Made by a program: the position numbers and the translations under genes. DNA of 64,000 bases from Mya arenaria (taxonomy: Eukaryota > Mollusca > Bivalvia > Myida > Myidae), in the NCBI RefSeq assembly GCF_026914265.1, contig NC_069135.1:21507639-21571638 (forward strand), read 5' to 3'. Within the stretch, counting starts at the first letter, position 1; each line of letters opens with the position of its first letter. Shown piece after piece: positions 54,501 through 64,000 of this stretch. Under the pieces are notes generated by a model, which had not been told where the DNA came from, did not search any database, and saw only the letters and a program-made list of their open reading frames with translations.

Positions 54501-57500
54501 GTCATTTGAAATATAGATATGCTATATATCTATAATATGTTTAAGCAACAACAAAATCACACCACCACGTGTTTGTGTTTTAATGAATGCTATTTGAAAT
54601 TGTATTATTTAGCGGTTTTTAAACAACAAAAATGGATGACTAAAATATGTCGATGACAATTTTTTGGCAACTGTCAATGCAAAACTTGGGAGTTATATAA
54701 ATGTAAGGTACGATCATGTGATGCAAAACGCCACCGATTGGTTTATGTATCATTTGCTCGTGGATTACACTAGACATCGTTTACTAATACTGAAAATGGC
54801 AGTGGAAATGATGGTACAAAAGGATGTATCACTATCAGACAGGTATAAGCATTTTGTAAGGTAAGATTTCGTTAACTTTGTTATTATTTGTTATTTTAAT
54901 TACTCGCTAAATAGGGACTTGCAATGCAAGCAGCCTTTCTCCGGCCATGTTTGCGTTGCTAATTACGTCGAACTCTGCCGTTACCTGTTCAGGTGCGCGA
55001 TTTACCGGAAGTAGTCTCATTATGGATTTTTGGCACACCTCGAGGTGTGCCGATTATGGATAGTTGGCACACCAGCCATTACGGCGGTGGAACCCGGTCC
55101 GTAATGACCCATTTTCGGCCTAAAATGTTACTATATATAGTAACATATGCAATAAACACTGATATTTAAGTCATTAAAATTATTGTATATGTGACGTTCT
55201 TCTACCGTAAATGACGTCCCTACTGCCGCACCACTGACGTTTCCAATCAGAATCATTGCGGCCATCACTCCTGAATTTAATCCTGAAAAAAATAAAATGG
55301 CAATATGTTGCCATTAGATACTTAATTTAACTGCAAGTGTATCATTATGATGGAAAAATGTTAGTCTGGGGAAATCTGTGATAATTTCTCTGATTATATT
55401 CCTTTTTGGTAAAAAAATGTTTCTGAATTTAGACACACATTTTGCAGGCTTTTTCTGGGAAAAGGATTAATGTGTCATTAAATGTCGTTCCTATTTAAAA
55501 AAGCAATCTAAAATATGTCTAACTTGAGATTATTTATGTGTTTTGTTCTCTGCAGAGAAAAGTAAAATTGGCCTAGAAAAAGGACAGTGGTGACGTCATC
55601 CTACCTCGTTGTGACGGGTGTGATTTGTCCGCTATCAGTGCGTTGTATGGAACTGTTACCCCCGCAAATGCTGACGTCACTATCAGGTAGAATACGATGA
55701 ATAGGGCTGAAAACAAATAAACATTCCTAACAATTGCATGACAAATTGTTAAAACGTATGTCTTTCTTTAAAAAATACATTTGCTTTTAGCGAACAAAGT
55801 TTGTTTTAACATTAAACTTTAAGTTCTGAACAAAGTATTGCCGAGGACAGATATGAAATAGAGGATATTTGTTTATTTCAGTGTAAGATCGTATTTTATT
55901 TCACGAGTGTCATAGAAAAACATATTTTCACGAGTGGCGAAGCCACGAGTGAAAATGTAGTTTTTTTATGATCACGAGTGAAATGAAATACGATCTTACA
56001 CTGAAATAAACAAATTTTCTGTTTCTTTTATGCTTATTTTCGGAGTTTTATTTGTTTTTTATTTATTTCTGAATTACCCCCTTTTTGAAAAGGGTGGGCT
56101 TTACGCCGCTACCCGTGGAGCGCCCCTCATGCATAATTATAGCTGTCAACTTTTCTACTTTCGGTTTGCTGAGGAATAGTTCTCTGCTATTCATTCTTAT
56201 AGCTTTATATTCGCTCGTTTTTTCTTGCAAAGCTTTATAAACAGTAAAAAATGAAGAATTATTAGTGCACAAATGTTCCAAAAAATAATGAAAACACTTT
56301 ATTTTAACCAAATTACTACGCCGCTATTTATAGAATGAAAATTTGGAAGGTCAAATGTACAGCAAAACAAATGTGGATACTCATTGGATTTTAACCATTC
56401 TTCTTAGTTTAAGACTGCATATACGCGTGTTTTATAGTAAGTTAATATTCAGTCATCTTACTGTCAGAGACCAGTCTGTTTCGCTTTAAAATTTGTTAAA
56501 GTTTGTTTTCCAGAAGAGTAAATGCCACGCTAGTTTGTTGACACATTTTGAGATGTGGGTGGGGTAAAAAATATCGGATCTATCTGTAAATTGTTGTGTG
56601 AATTCTCCAGGAAGCTCATTTTACGTACTACAACGGTTAACAGTTCAAAATACATTTGAACGATGCTATAAAATTTTATTTATGTTCGAACAGTTGTTTT
56701 TGTCTGTAATTTGTTTGGAATGAAAGCAAATGTTCGAACATTCAGCTTCAAAGATCAGTAAAATGTTTGATAAACGGGATAACCGGTAATAAACGGTAAG
56801 TTGTTAATTTCCAATTATATATTTATTTAAATTTATAAAATATTTCTTTATTTTTTTTTTAACATTTTTTGACATAATTTACTGAAGTCCAGTGTTCTGT
56901 TTTGACCAAGGCAAGTACTGTACATGTAACAACAAAGGATTTTAAAAGTAGTTCTGAAAATTGATATTTTCACTCCTTATTTTGCAGTGAAAATATCAAA
57001 TTGATATTTTCACTGTTGTTATTTCACTGTTAAAACCCCATATTTCATCATAAAGCATGAAAGAAATCCAAACTATTCTAAAATAGACTGTTTAAAATCG
57101 TGAGAAAAATTATTCTAGCCATAACGTCCATTTGAACTCACAAGCATCGGAGATACAATGTATATAAAAAGTGGTCGTCAAGTTTTTTTTATGTTGATTA
57201 CACAATACTTTCATTTTACACAGCAACATCAAAACAAACAAAGCCACGGACGTTGTTACCTATGCTGCCGGAAGTAGTTTCCTTTACACCCTCCCCATCC
57301 CCAAAGGAGTTGTGCTGGAGGACGATGGAGTTTGGCTGCTGGGCGCCCTTGCTGGTGTCGGCCGCTAGGGGGCTCTCCGTGCTGGAGTTCCAGTAAGGGG
57401 CGCATCGTAGAGCGACTAGGTCTTTGTTACAATGGAGCTGATTGAAAAAAATAAACATGGTTAAAGTTTGGCTAATTTGATTTCGGTTTAAACTTATAGA

Positions 57501-60500
57501 ACAACACTTGTTTGTGGTTTATATACCTATAAGCTGATGAAAATCGGGTTCATTCTAGACCGTTCCCTGGGGTTGATCCAGAACATTTTAAATGCCAAAA
57601 CAACGTGCACCTGGTACAAATCAAGTCCAGGAAGTCTTGGGGGATATCCCGCTCTCGGTTAAAAAAATCAAACGTCAGTGCACACAGGGCTAGGACACAA
57701 TTTCAATGACGTCAATTCCATAATGACGTTATGTGCGCATACAAATTGACGCGTTTTTCTAAAAAAGTGTAAATAATTGACTTTAAACTCAAACTTAAGG
57801 CATATAATTAAATTAAAAAAAAAACCTGTTTGTTTCTGTGTAAGATATTAAGATAGTAATATATTTCACCTCGTGAGCACCAAAGCGAGTAGTTCACCCT
57901 TGGCTAAGCCTAGTGATGGAACGATTAATGTGTACAATCGATAAATCGTCGCTGACAATGCTATGTCGGCGACAATCGATAGTGGTTGTCCAAAATCGAT
58001 GTCGCTAATGTTACTTCCTGAAACTACGTATTGTTTTTTGTTTTGTGATAAAAGTCGAGTAAACGTCAATTTTTCTTTCCGGTAAATTCTCGTTAAATTC
58101 ATTTGAAGTTTAAACTTAAGTTGTTAAGTACGGAAATTTACATACTGTTGCAAAACGCATGACTATAGCATCACACGTATTGATTCCATGTTTAACCATT
58201 TCATTGACCATGTTTATACTATGTATAAAGAATGTATTCCTTACTGATATTATGAATTTTCGATTATTGTCCGATGGTAAATCGAAATGCTTGGTCCGAT
58301 TCGATTCGATTATCGATAGCAAATGGAGTCCGATTTTCAAACACTAGCTAAGCCTCTCGTGAAATATACACTTTGGTGCTCATTCCGTGAAATATATTAC
58401 GGTCTTACTCTAAAAAAATCATCCTCTATATCTTGCGGATTTATGATGGGTATATCATGAACAGATTCCTCATAAACTTGACATCATAAGATCAAAAAAA
58501 AATATTCAAGCAAATGGACCTTTTGTGAAGAAAATGGATGTTAAATGAACTAATTAAAGATGAAACGTCCAAGCTTTTTTACTCACTTTTCCCGTTTTGT
58601 TATTATCGGTCCCTCTGTTGAGTTGTCTGAAAACAGAAGTAAAAAATTAATCATAAAAAACAAACTTCGCCATTTATGTTTTATAAGTTGCTATGGCAAT
58701 ACAGTCGCGCGATGACGTAATTCATTTAAGTTACAAAAAGTGGTTTAAACGAGCAAACCATTTCAAGCAAATGTAATTATGTCAAGACAAATAAAGGTAT
58801 ATTTACGACATTGAAATTTCTGGGGAGCTGATTGCCATTCCAACTAGTCCTACACTGAAAGAAACGACATGGTATAATTTAATAGTTTTTTTCTCATTTA
58901 TTTAAGTCCGATAATGAGTAAAGCTGAGTCGGCAGCGCCAAATATTGTCGAGTTAATTTGATACCAGTTTGAATAAATGGACCTTTGATCTCAAAATAAA
59001 AATGAGTTTTCTACTGGTCAATACTAATAGTACATTTGGAACCCTCATCGCTTGGGTATGAAACATGAAAACCTTTTTTCTGCAAAAGGTGACCATGACA
59101 TAAGCTACAGAACTAGAAAGTCATAGTAGTCACCTTATGACCATGACATGACCTTCTGAACCCGACAACTATAGGGGTCATTTCTGACCACAACATGACC
59201 TTCTGAACCCGACAACTATAGGGGTCATTTCTTACCATAACATGACCTTCTGAACCCGACAACTATAGGGGTCATTTCTGACCATAACATGACCTTCTGA
59301 ACCCGACAACTATAGGGGTCATTTCTGACCATAACATGACCTTCTGAACCCGACAACTATAGGGGTCATTTCTGACCATAACATGACCTTCTGAACCCGA
59401 CAACTATAGGGGTCATTTCTGACCATAACATGACCTTCTGAACCCGACAACTATAGGGGTCATTTCTGACCATAACATTACCTTCTGAACCCGACAACTA
59501 TAGGGGTCATTTCTGACCATGACATGACCTACTGAAACCGATAACTATAGGGGTCATTTTCTAAAAATGACATGACCCTCTGAACCCGAACTTTATAGGG
59601 GTCAACTACTGACCATGACATGAACTACTGAATACGAACTCTACAGGGTTCAACTACTGACCGTGACATGACCTACTGCATCCGAACTCTATAGGGGTAA
59701 ACTACTGAACATGACATTACCTACTGCATCCGAACTCTCTAGGGCTCAACTACTGACCATGACATGAACTCCTGAATACGAACTCTATAGGGGTCATCTA
59801 CTGACCATGATATGGCCTACCGAACCCGAACTCTATAAGGGTCAACTATTGACCATGAGATGAACTACTGAATCCGAACTCTATAGGTGTCAGCTACTAA
59901 CCATAAGATGAACTACTAAATCCGAACTCTATAGGAGTCAACTACTGACCATAACTTGACCTTTTGAACCCGAAATCTATAGGGGTCATCTATTGACCAT
60001 GACATGACCTACTGAACCCGAAATGCATAGGGGCCATCTACTGACCATGGCATGACCTACTGTACCCGAAATATATAGAGGTCATCTTCTGACCATGACA
60101 TGACCTACTGAAACCGAAATGTATAGGTTTCATATATTGACCATAACTTGACCTTCTGATCCAGCATCTATAGGGAGTATCTACTGACCATAACATGACC
60201 TTCTGAAACCGGATCCCTAGGGGATCATCTATTGACCATGACATGACCTACTGAACCCGAAATATATGGGGTAATTTACTGACCATGACATGACCTACTG
60301 AACCCGAAATACATAGGGGTCATCTACTGATTATGACATGAACTACTGAACCCGAATATATAGGGGTCATCTATTGGCCATAACATGGCCTTCTGAAACC
60401 GTATCTATAGGAGATCATCTATTGACCACGAAATGACCTACTGAACCCTAAATCTATAGGGGTCATCTACTGACAATAACATGACCTACTGAACCCGGAT

Positions 60501-63500
60501 CTATAGGGATTATTAACTGACCATGTTATGACCTACTGGGACCGGATGTATATGTGTAATTTACTGACTACAACATGACCTACATAACCCGGATCTATAG
60601 GGGTCATCTACTGACCATAACGTGACCTACTGAGCCCGTATCTATAGGGGTCATCTACTGACAATAACATGACCTACTGAACCCAAAATTCATAGTGGTC
60701 ATCTACTGACTATGACTTGACCTACTGAACCCGGATCTATAGAGGTCATTTACTGACCATAACGTGACCTACTGAGCCCGTATCTATAGGGGTCAACTAC
60801 TGACAATAAAATGACCTACTGAACCCTAAATTCATAGTGGTCATCTACTGACCATGACCTGACCTACTGAACCCGTATCTATAGAGGTCATTTACTGACC
60901 ATGACCAATGTGCACACATGTACGAATTTTCAAACTGAAGAATATGTCACAAGTAAACGGTTCTTCTAGCTAAGGTGACCATGGCATTGACCTTTGACCT
61001 TAAAATCATTAGGGGCATCTACTGATCACGACCAATTTGCATACACAGTTTAAAAACTGTAAAAGGTTATTGAAAAGTAATTTAAAGGTAACGAAAACGT
61101 GACGTCGACGACGTGGACGTGAACCACGACGCTGGTTAGAGTGATGTGTTTGCCATTCTCCTCATGCGACAAAAATTAAAAATACCCTTTAATCATTTTT
61201 AAATTCATTTTTTTCACCACTGTGTCAGTCTTTATCACAAATTTCACATATGCGTGTAATACGTTTGGTGAAATGTGTTGCCAAACAAATGTATTTTTTC
61301 TCTCACCATAACGCTATAGACGCGAGGAACATGACAGGTCTACGTTTGCCGAAAGTGAACGTGGCTCTGTCACTCTGCATACCGATGAGGGGTGAAACAA
61401 AGAACGTCACAGCTGAAGTGGATACAAGTATTATCTCGGTTGTATTTTAAAAACCATTTAGTTTAGAGTCTTTCTGTCAAACTTAAAGAGATTTACAATT
61501 GGCTCATCAGCAAAAATAGGCAAAAAGTACGAACATTTTTTGAAACAGTAAATTTAACTAGTCGTAAATCTTAAGCCGCTAAAGAGTGCTCAGGTGCACC
61601 CTGAATGTATGCGATCAATGTTCTTAAGATATTTTTTATTGAAACACAGGTAACGCCCAAAACGAGGTTACGCCTGTAAATTCACGATTATAAGTCTTAC
61701 TATATATATACATATATATCTTTATTTTAACGGTGCCCGTGTTGGATATAATACGCACACAAATAATACATAATGAGGAAATAAATGAATAAAGCAAAAT
61801 ATATGATTATAAGCCTTACTATATATATCTTTATTGAAAAGGGCCCGTGTACAAATTATACGTAATGAGAACATAAATTAATTAGGCTCATATATATTTA
61901 TTTGTATTGTTTTTTTATTTCCAACTCGTTCACCTATATTCAATATTGCTTTATATTGCTTATCAAAACGTGCAGTTTGAGTTTCAACATGTATATCACA
62001 CATTGCAGCATTATATGGCATACTATTATTTGCATGATATATTGAAACGGATTGAACGAATGCAAAGCTTATAACGCCAAACAAAAAAATCATTGTTTCC
62101 GCTTACATTTCCAAAAAACAGGGTAGGTATGTAGGCGTAACTTTTTTTACAATTTTCATTTTTATGAGAACCGGTATTCTGTACCAAAACCGAACTATAT
62201 GAGGTAAAAACACTATTGCACAAAAATTAAATATATAATGATCAATGTTAACATGTTAAAAATTCTCCCTACGGCAATATAGCCTAGGATCGAGAGGAAA
62301 AATAGGGTCGGTCGGTTTAGTATAAACTAATATTTTTTACACCTTATGTTTCTCTCCGGAAAAAGGCAATTCGTAAAAAATACACTTAGATTTATGTAGA
62401 CGGCATTTGTTTATCTTATATTGTCAATGTTTATCTTATATAGTCAATGTTTATCTTATATAGTCAATGTTTATCTTATCTTATAGTCAATGTTTATCTT
62501 ATATAGTCAATATTTATCTTATATAGTCAATGTTTATCTTATATAGTCAATGTTTATCTTATATAGTCAATGTTTATCTTATATAGTCAAATATCCACAC
62601 CAGTATTCTGTTTATAGAATGTAATTTCAATGCGCGCAATATCAAATCACAAATTATGTTTGTCAGCGTTATCAGTATTTTTTAAATTCTGTTTTCGTTA
62701 CCATTGTTACCATTGGCATTGTTTCTTAACAACTGATGAGAATGACTGGAAATATCTTCCAGAAGCGTTTTAGCAACACCGGTTCAAAACATTTATTGCT
62801 AATAACAGAAATATGCAGGTAACCGTTAACATAAGAAAATCGCTCAGTAACTTACGAAAATGACTGTATTTTTATACAAAAGACTGCTGACAAGAGCTAA
62901 AAACATCTCAATAGAAGTACGAAAATCAAGGATGATTTGATTTACAATTCTATAGTGCTTTTAAATCTAATTCAACGTCAGTTTAGCAGACAACTGTCAA
63001 TTCTGAATGCCAAAGAACGTACTAAAAGAATGATTTACATCCCTCCAGTAGATATAATGACTCTGTGGCAAACCATTAGAAATCACTTTGACAACTTGTG
63101 GAGGTGTAGATAAGGAATTTTAGTAGATGAAAAAAGAAGAAGAAGAAGAAAAAAAAGAGGAAGAAGAAGAAAAAGAAAAAGAGGATGAAGAAGAAGAAGT
63201 AGAAGAAGAAGAAAAAAGAAGAAAAAAACAACAACAAAAAGAAACGAAAAGAAAGGGGAGAAGGAGGAAGCGGGGGAGGGGAAGTAGGAAAAGGAGGAGA
63301 AGGAGGAAGTGGAGGAGGAGGAGAAGAAGAAGGAGGAGGAAGAGGAGAAGAAGGTGGAAGAGGAGGAGGAGAAGGAGGAAGAGAAGATGGACGATGAGTA
63401 GAAGGAGGAAGAGTGAGACAAGGAGGGAGAGGAGGAGGAGGAGATGAAGGTGATATGTTCTTGAAATGCTTGACATTCTTGGCATGCTCTACAGCATGAG

Positions 63501-63617
63501 ATAAAAGGGATGGTTACCGTTGTCTAATATCTTTACCTGCCCCACATGCTACCATCCCTCCAAGCCAGCGACCCTTGGCCGCCGGACCCACCAGTGACTG
63601 GATCTGTGCCGGAACAA
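48279..63617 (-). CDS. major facilitator superfamily transporter, 13 exons, 5' end outside window
   Basis: Thirteen minus-strand exons, all GT-AG and with matching phases, give about 462 residues ending in a stop. Order (high to low coordinate): 63537-63617, 61307-61412, 58807-58854, 58587-58626, 57260-57437, 55605-55706, 55206-55282, 53259-53373, 51810-51851, 51308-51374, 50739-50911, 49467-49556, 48279-48550. MFS motif A appears twice, as expected for two six-helix halves: SPLIGMQSDR...GKRRP in the first, FGIISDRTSARKP in the second. A hydrophilic loop of about 75 residues with NKT and NSS sequons follows the third helix and is predicted to be extracellular. A charged linker (TTTEEQGKHMVEPVG) precedes the second half. 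The ALVMDVLPKDRDKAKDIAVW region resembles prokaryotic- and plant-type MFS members; substrate unknown. The start codon and first helix lie to the right of the window. Confidence 0.93.
48551..49054. other. transporter intron, no other feature seen
   Basis: AT-rich intron sequence with no element identified. Confidence 0.4.
49055..49230. mobile_element. inverted-repeat element, CAGTCGAAACTTGCTAT type
   Basis: ACAGTCGAAACTTGCTATGT with CGAACTC at the left is mirrored by GACTTCGAGATAGCGAGTTT with TGATTGTA at the right. Located in the last transporter intron. Confidence 0.75.
49467..49556 (-). CDS. MFS transporter exon 12
   Basis: Acceptor CATGTTTCAG, donor GTGAGC. Encodes VIMSVSISVMILLPGKSAFY then IAIVTAFCF: two membrane segments joined by the short LLPGKS turn. 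One base carries over into exon 13. Confidence 0.93.
49766..50228. mobile_element. inverted-repeat element, TTAAGGGGCTAGACA family
   Basis: Left TTAAGGGGCTAGACACCAGG; right CCATCTGTCTAGCCCCTTTAA. About 0.46 kb; no coding capacity. TTAA is found at both outer ends, which could be a target duplication or part of the repeat. A possible relative is at 32315-32768. Confidence 0.75.
50229..50738. repeat. intron with TTG/poly-T/poly-G low-complexity tract
   Basis: At 50540-50641 the sequence is (TTG)n, then long T and G runs. The rest of this stretch shows nothing. The long homopolymers are an assembly risk. Confidence 0.7.
50739..50911 (-). CDS. MFS transporter exon 11
   Basis: Acceptor GGTTTCCAG, donor GTAATT. 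Encodes FLEYWLHDMVYLPNCWTAAT, a helix CVAIMLLPMLFAAACSSIVF, and the second motif A GIISDRTSARKPIVIGA. Confidence 0.94.
51308..51374 (-). CDS. MFS transporter exon 10 (67 bp)
   Basis: Acceptor TCTATTGCAG, donor GTAAAT. Encodes HDFRWVFITRFLMQQGVSTV T; the first helix of the C-terminal half begins here. Both splice phases match the neighbours, giving PLREHDF and VTGFLEY at the joins. Confidence 0.92.
51810..51851 (-). CDS. MFS transporter exon 9 (42-bp microexon)
   Basis: Acceptor TATTTTAG, donor GTAAAA. Encodes CMAIFTGFWDPLR. The alternative reading frames break the phase with exon 10, so this frame is preferred. Confidence 0.88.
51852..52689. other. transporter intron, no other feature seen
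   Basis: AT-rich; no inverted-repeat element or exon identified. Confidence 0.4.
52690..53245. repeat. degenerate ~110-bp tandem repeat beside exon 8
   Basis: Four to five diverged units recur with TTCTTAACAAG, GAAACCC-AGAGCGACGCTTCAAC, AAGCCAGAAATGTAAACAAT and AAGGAGTGCATTCTTAGCAATG. The array ends within 20 bp of the exon 8 donor. Confidence 0.75.
53259..53373 (-). CDS. MFS transporter exon 8
   Basis: Acceptor GATATTTCAG, donor GTAAAA. Encodes HIGVPGAYSISISIVVVTLL then ITIFTTTEEQGKHMVEPV: helix six and the start of the central cytosolic loop. Confidence 0.93.
53374..54191. other. transporter intron, no recognisable feature
   Basis: Contains a 116-codon plus-strand frame (53371-53721) without any family motif, antisense to exon 8 at its start. 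Not supported as a gene. Confidence 0.4.
54192..54290. repeat. strong GC-rich hairpin
   Basis: The left arm ACGGCGCCGGTGTGCTGTCT then GTCCATA pairs with the right arm (54264-54290) at 26 of 27 positions, around a loop of about 45 bases. The nearby segment 54995-55110 shares GGCACACC and CCGTAATGNCCC motifs, so the two may be ends or copies of one element. Confidence 0.8.
55206..55282 (-). CDS. MFS transporter exon 7
   Basis: Acceptor TTTTTTCAG, donor GTAGAA. Encodes LNSGVMAAMILIGNVSGAAV then GTSFT: helix five of the first half. Confidence 0.94.
55605..55706 (-). CDS. MFS transporter exon 6
   Basis: Acceptor TGTTTTCAG, donor GTAGGA. Encodes LFIVFYLIVTSAFAGVTVPY then NALIADKSHPSQR. This is helix four and the conserved PYNALIAD...QRG loop. 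Confidence 0.95.
55877..56007. mobile_element. palindromic element, TTCAGTGTAAGAT family, copy 2
   Basis: TTTCAGTGTAAGATCGTATT and TTATTTCACGAGTG are mirrored by CACGAGTGAAATGAAATACG and ATCTTACACTGAAA. The centre GTGGCGAAGCCAC is itself a perfect palindrome. Confidence 0.88.
56008..57259. other. transporter intron with a small palindrome at 56955-57035
   Basis: TTGATATTTTCACTCC and GTGAAAATATCAA form a short inverted pair at 56955-57035, related to 47600-47680. The minus-strand 82-codon frame at 56063-56311 has no recognised domain. Confidence 0.4.
57260..57437 (-). CDS. MFS transporter exon 5: hydrophilic extracellular loop
   Basis: Acceptor TTTCAATCAG, donor GTAACA. Encodes LHCNKDLVALRCAPYWNSST then a Ser/Gln/Asn-rich stretch ending KETTSGSI. 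It has an NSS sequon and two cysteines (LHC, LRC). The exon falls between helices three and four and is more hydrophilic and longer than this loop usually is in the superfamily. Confidence 0.9.
57836..58415. mobile_element. TTCAGTGTAAGAT family element, copy 3, split by an insertion
   Basis: GTGTAAGATATTAAGATAGT with AATATATTTCAC at the left and GTGAAATATATTACGGTCTT with ACTC at the right are the arms. The 436-bp element at 57911-58346 separates them. Confidence 0.75.
57911..58346. mobile_element. hAT-like non-autonomous element with 8-bp target duplication
   Basis: The element begins TAGTGATGGAACGATT and ends, in reverse, TAGTGTTTGAAAATCG. It is flanked on both sides by GCTAAGCC (57903-57910 and 58347-58354). 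Eight-base duplications and T/CA-rich, GTGATGG-like ends are typical of hAT elements. No transposase. Confidence 0.72.
58587..58626 (-). CDS. MFS transporter exon 4 (40-bp microexon)
   Basis: Acceptor CTGTTTTCAG, donor GTGAGT. Encodes QLNRGTDNNKTGK, hydrophilic, with an NKT glycosylation sequon. Phases fit exons 3 and 5. Confidence 0.87.
58807..58854 (-). CDS. MFS transporter exon 3 (48-bp microexon)
   Basis: Acceptor GTTTCTTTCAG, donor GTAAAT. Encodes VGLVGMAISSPEISM, the second half of the third helix and the start of the loop. Phases fit exons 2 and 4. Confidence 0.88.
59090..60915. repeat. 48-bp minisatellite in transporter intron
   Basis: Roughly 38 units of TATAGGGGTCATTTCTGACC plus ATAACATGACCTTCTGAACC plus CGACAACTA. 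The units at 59140-59520 are almost identical; those to the right are diverged. The unit is rich in GGTCA and TGACC half-sites. Confidence 0.92.
61307..61412 (-). CDS. MFS transporter exon 2 (within window): first motif A
   Basis: Acceptor CCACTTCAG, donor GTGAGA. Encodes VTFFVSPLIGMQSDRATFTF then GKRRPVMFLASIAL: end of helix two, the cytosolic motif A loop, and helix three. Confidence 0.95.
61413..62400. other. transporter intron with an imperfect ~130-bp duplication
   Basis: GATTATAAGTCTTACTATAT with ATCTTTATTTTAACGGTGCC and ATGAGGAAATAAAT (61680-61790) recurs at 61803-61885 in shorter form. Nothing else recognised. Confidence 0.5.
62405..62590. repeat. 20-bp tandem repeat
   Basis: About nine units of AATGTTTATCTTATATAGTC, nearly perfect. 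Confidence 0.92.
63121..63450. repeat. 330-bp polypurine (GAA/GGA) tract
   Basis: The plus strand is almost purely A and G, running from AAGAAGAAG-rich to GGAGGAGAAGG-rich. Peptide frames here (KKEEEEE, LLLLLL, SSSSFF) are low-complexity translations. It lies about 90 bp downstream (minus-strand sense) of transporter exon 1. Confidence 0.95.
63537..63617 (-). CDS. MFS transporter exon 1 (first seen in window)
   Basis: Acceptor TATTTCCAG, donor GTAAAG. Encodes VPAQIQSLVGPAAKGRWLGG then MVACGA, the end of the first loop and helix two. The exon begins with two bases of a split codon, so at least one more coding exon lies to the right of the window. Confidence 0.92.
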
Positions 63618-64000
63618 CTGGAAATATAGAATATATGAAAAATTAGTGTGATGTTATATTTATTTCGAACGGAAATCGAAATGATTACTATCGGATGATA
63701 CTTTAGCTATAAACACAGGAGTACGGGTGTCTGTATATATGAGCAATGCCATACAATATTTGTAAAACAATGATTCTCTTCGTCATAACTATCGTTTTAT
63801 TATTGTATATGCACGATTTATTTTATCAGAGATGAAATCGAAACTTTACTTCAAATTATTTTCCTTATATTGTATGTTCTTAGGATCAATAACAAGTCAT
63901 GAATGGGAAATAATACATCTTAATACACATTGAAGCTTTTATGATTGTTTTCAGCTCGTCTGTGTTTGAAAAAAAAATGACGTATTGTCATAGGCTTGGT
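63618..64000. other. presumed transporter intron at the right edge
   Basis: AT-rich sequence; no exon recognised. Confidence 0.4.

Noticed and set aside
63083..63485. Serine-, leucine- or glutamate-rich frames
   Set aside because: Low-complexity translations of a polypurine tract in different frames.

Overview
This is nuclear DNA of an animal. It is AT-rich, intron-rich and packed with short inverted-repeat transposons and long tandem arrays. The intron/exon layout, the families of palindromic short elements and the roughly 145-bp array at 28.9-30.7 kb resemble what is seen in bivalve mollusc genomes. That placement is an inference from repeat style and gene content; no marker gene is present.

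Three genes can be supported by exons whose splice phases fit each other. (1) On the minus strand at 0.7-1.9 kb are the first two coding exons of a secreted EGF-like protein: a signal-peptide exon and an EGF-like exon. The rest runs off the left edge. (2) On the plus strand at 36.5-46.5 kb are seven exons encoding a complete trypsin-like serine protease domain, with activation site, His/Asp/Ser triad, S1 Asp and all expected disulfide cysteines. Any upstream non-catalytic exons were not found. (3) On the minus strand at 48.3-63.6 kb are thirteen exons encoding about 462 residues of a major facilitator superfamily transporter, ending in a stop codon. Its start lies beyond the right edge. Genes 2 and 3 are tail to tail, about 1.75 kb apart.

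Most of the rest is repeats. From the left these include degenerate arrays (2.5-3.1 and 7.0-7.5 kb); a direct duplication of about 0.9 kb (7.6-8.5 and 9.7-10.7 kb) in which only one copy carries an extra block of about 1.06 kb; and a 1.73-kb foldback-type element flanked by a perfect 9-bp target duplication (11.1-12.8 kb). A 31-bp minisatellite follows (13.3-14.0 kb). At 15.6-20.05 kb is a GC-rich 29-bp minisatellite with no stop codon in any of the six frames of its consensus. From 21.0 to 26.3 kb lies a chain of minisatellites whose units carry splice-site-like motifs. The array at 28.9-30.7 kb contains oestrogen-response-element-like palindromes. At least eight families of miniature inverted-repeat elements are scattered through the window, several nested in one another.

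The most unusual recurrent theme is decayed extra copies of single exons beside the intact exon: the EGF-like exon, the activation-site exon of the protease, and the Asp-bearing exon of the protease. A 1.5-kb element in intron 2 of the protease is flanked by an 8-bp duplication that reproduces the exon 2 splice donor. Most long open frames in the window lie in tandem repeats and are not considered genes.
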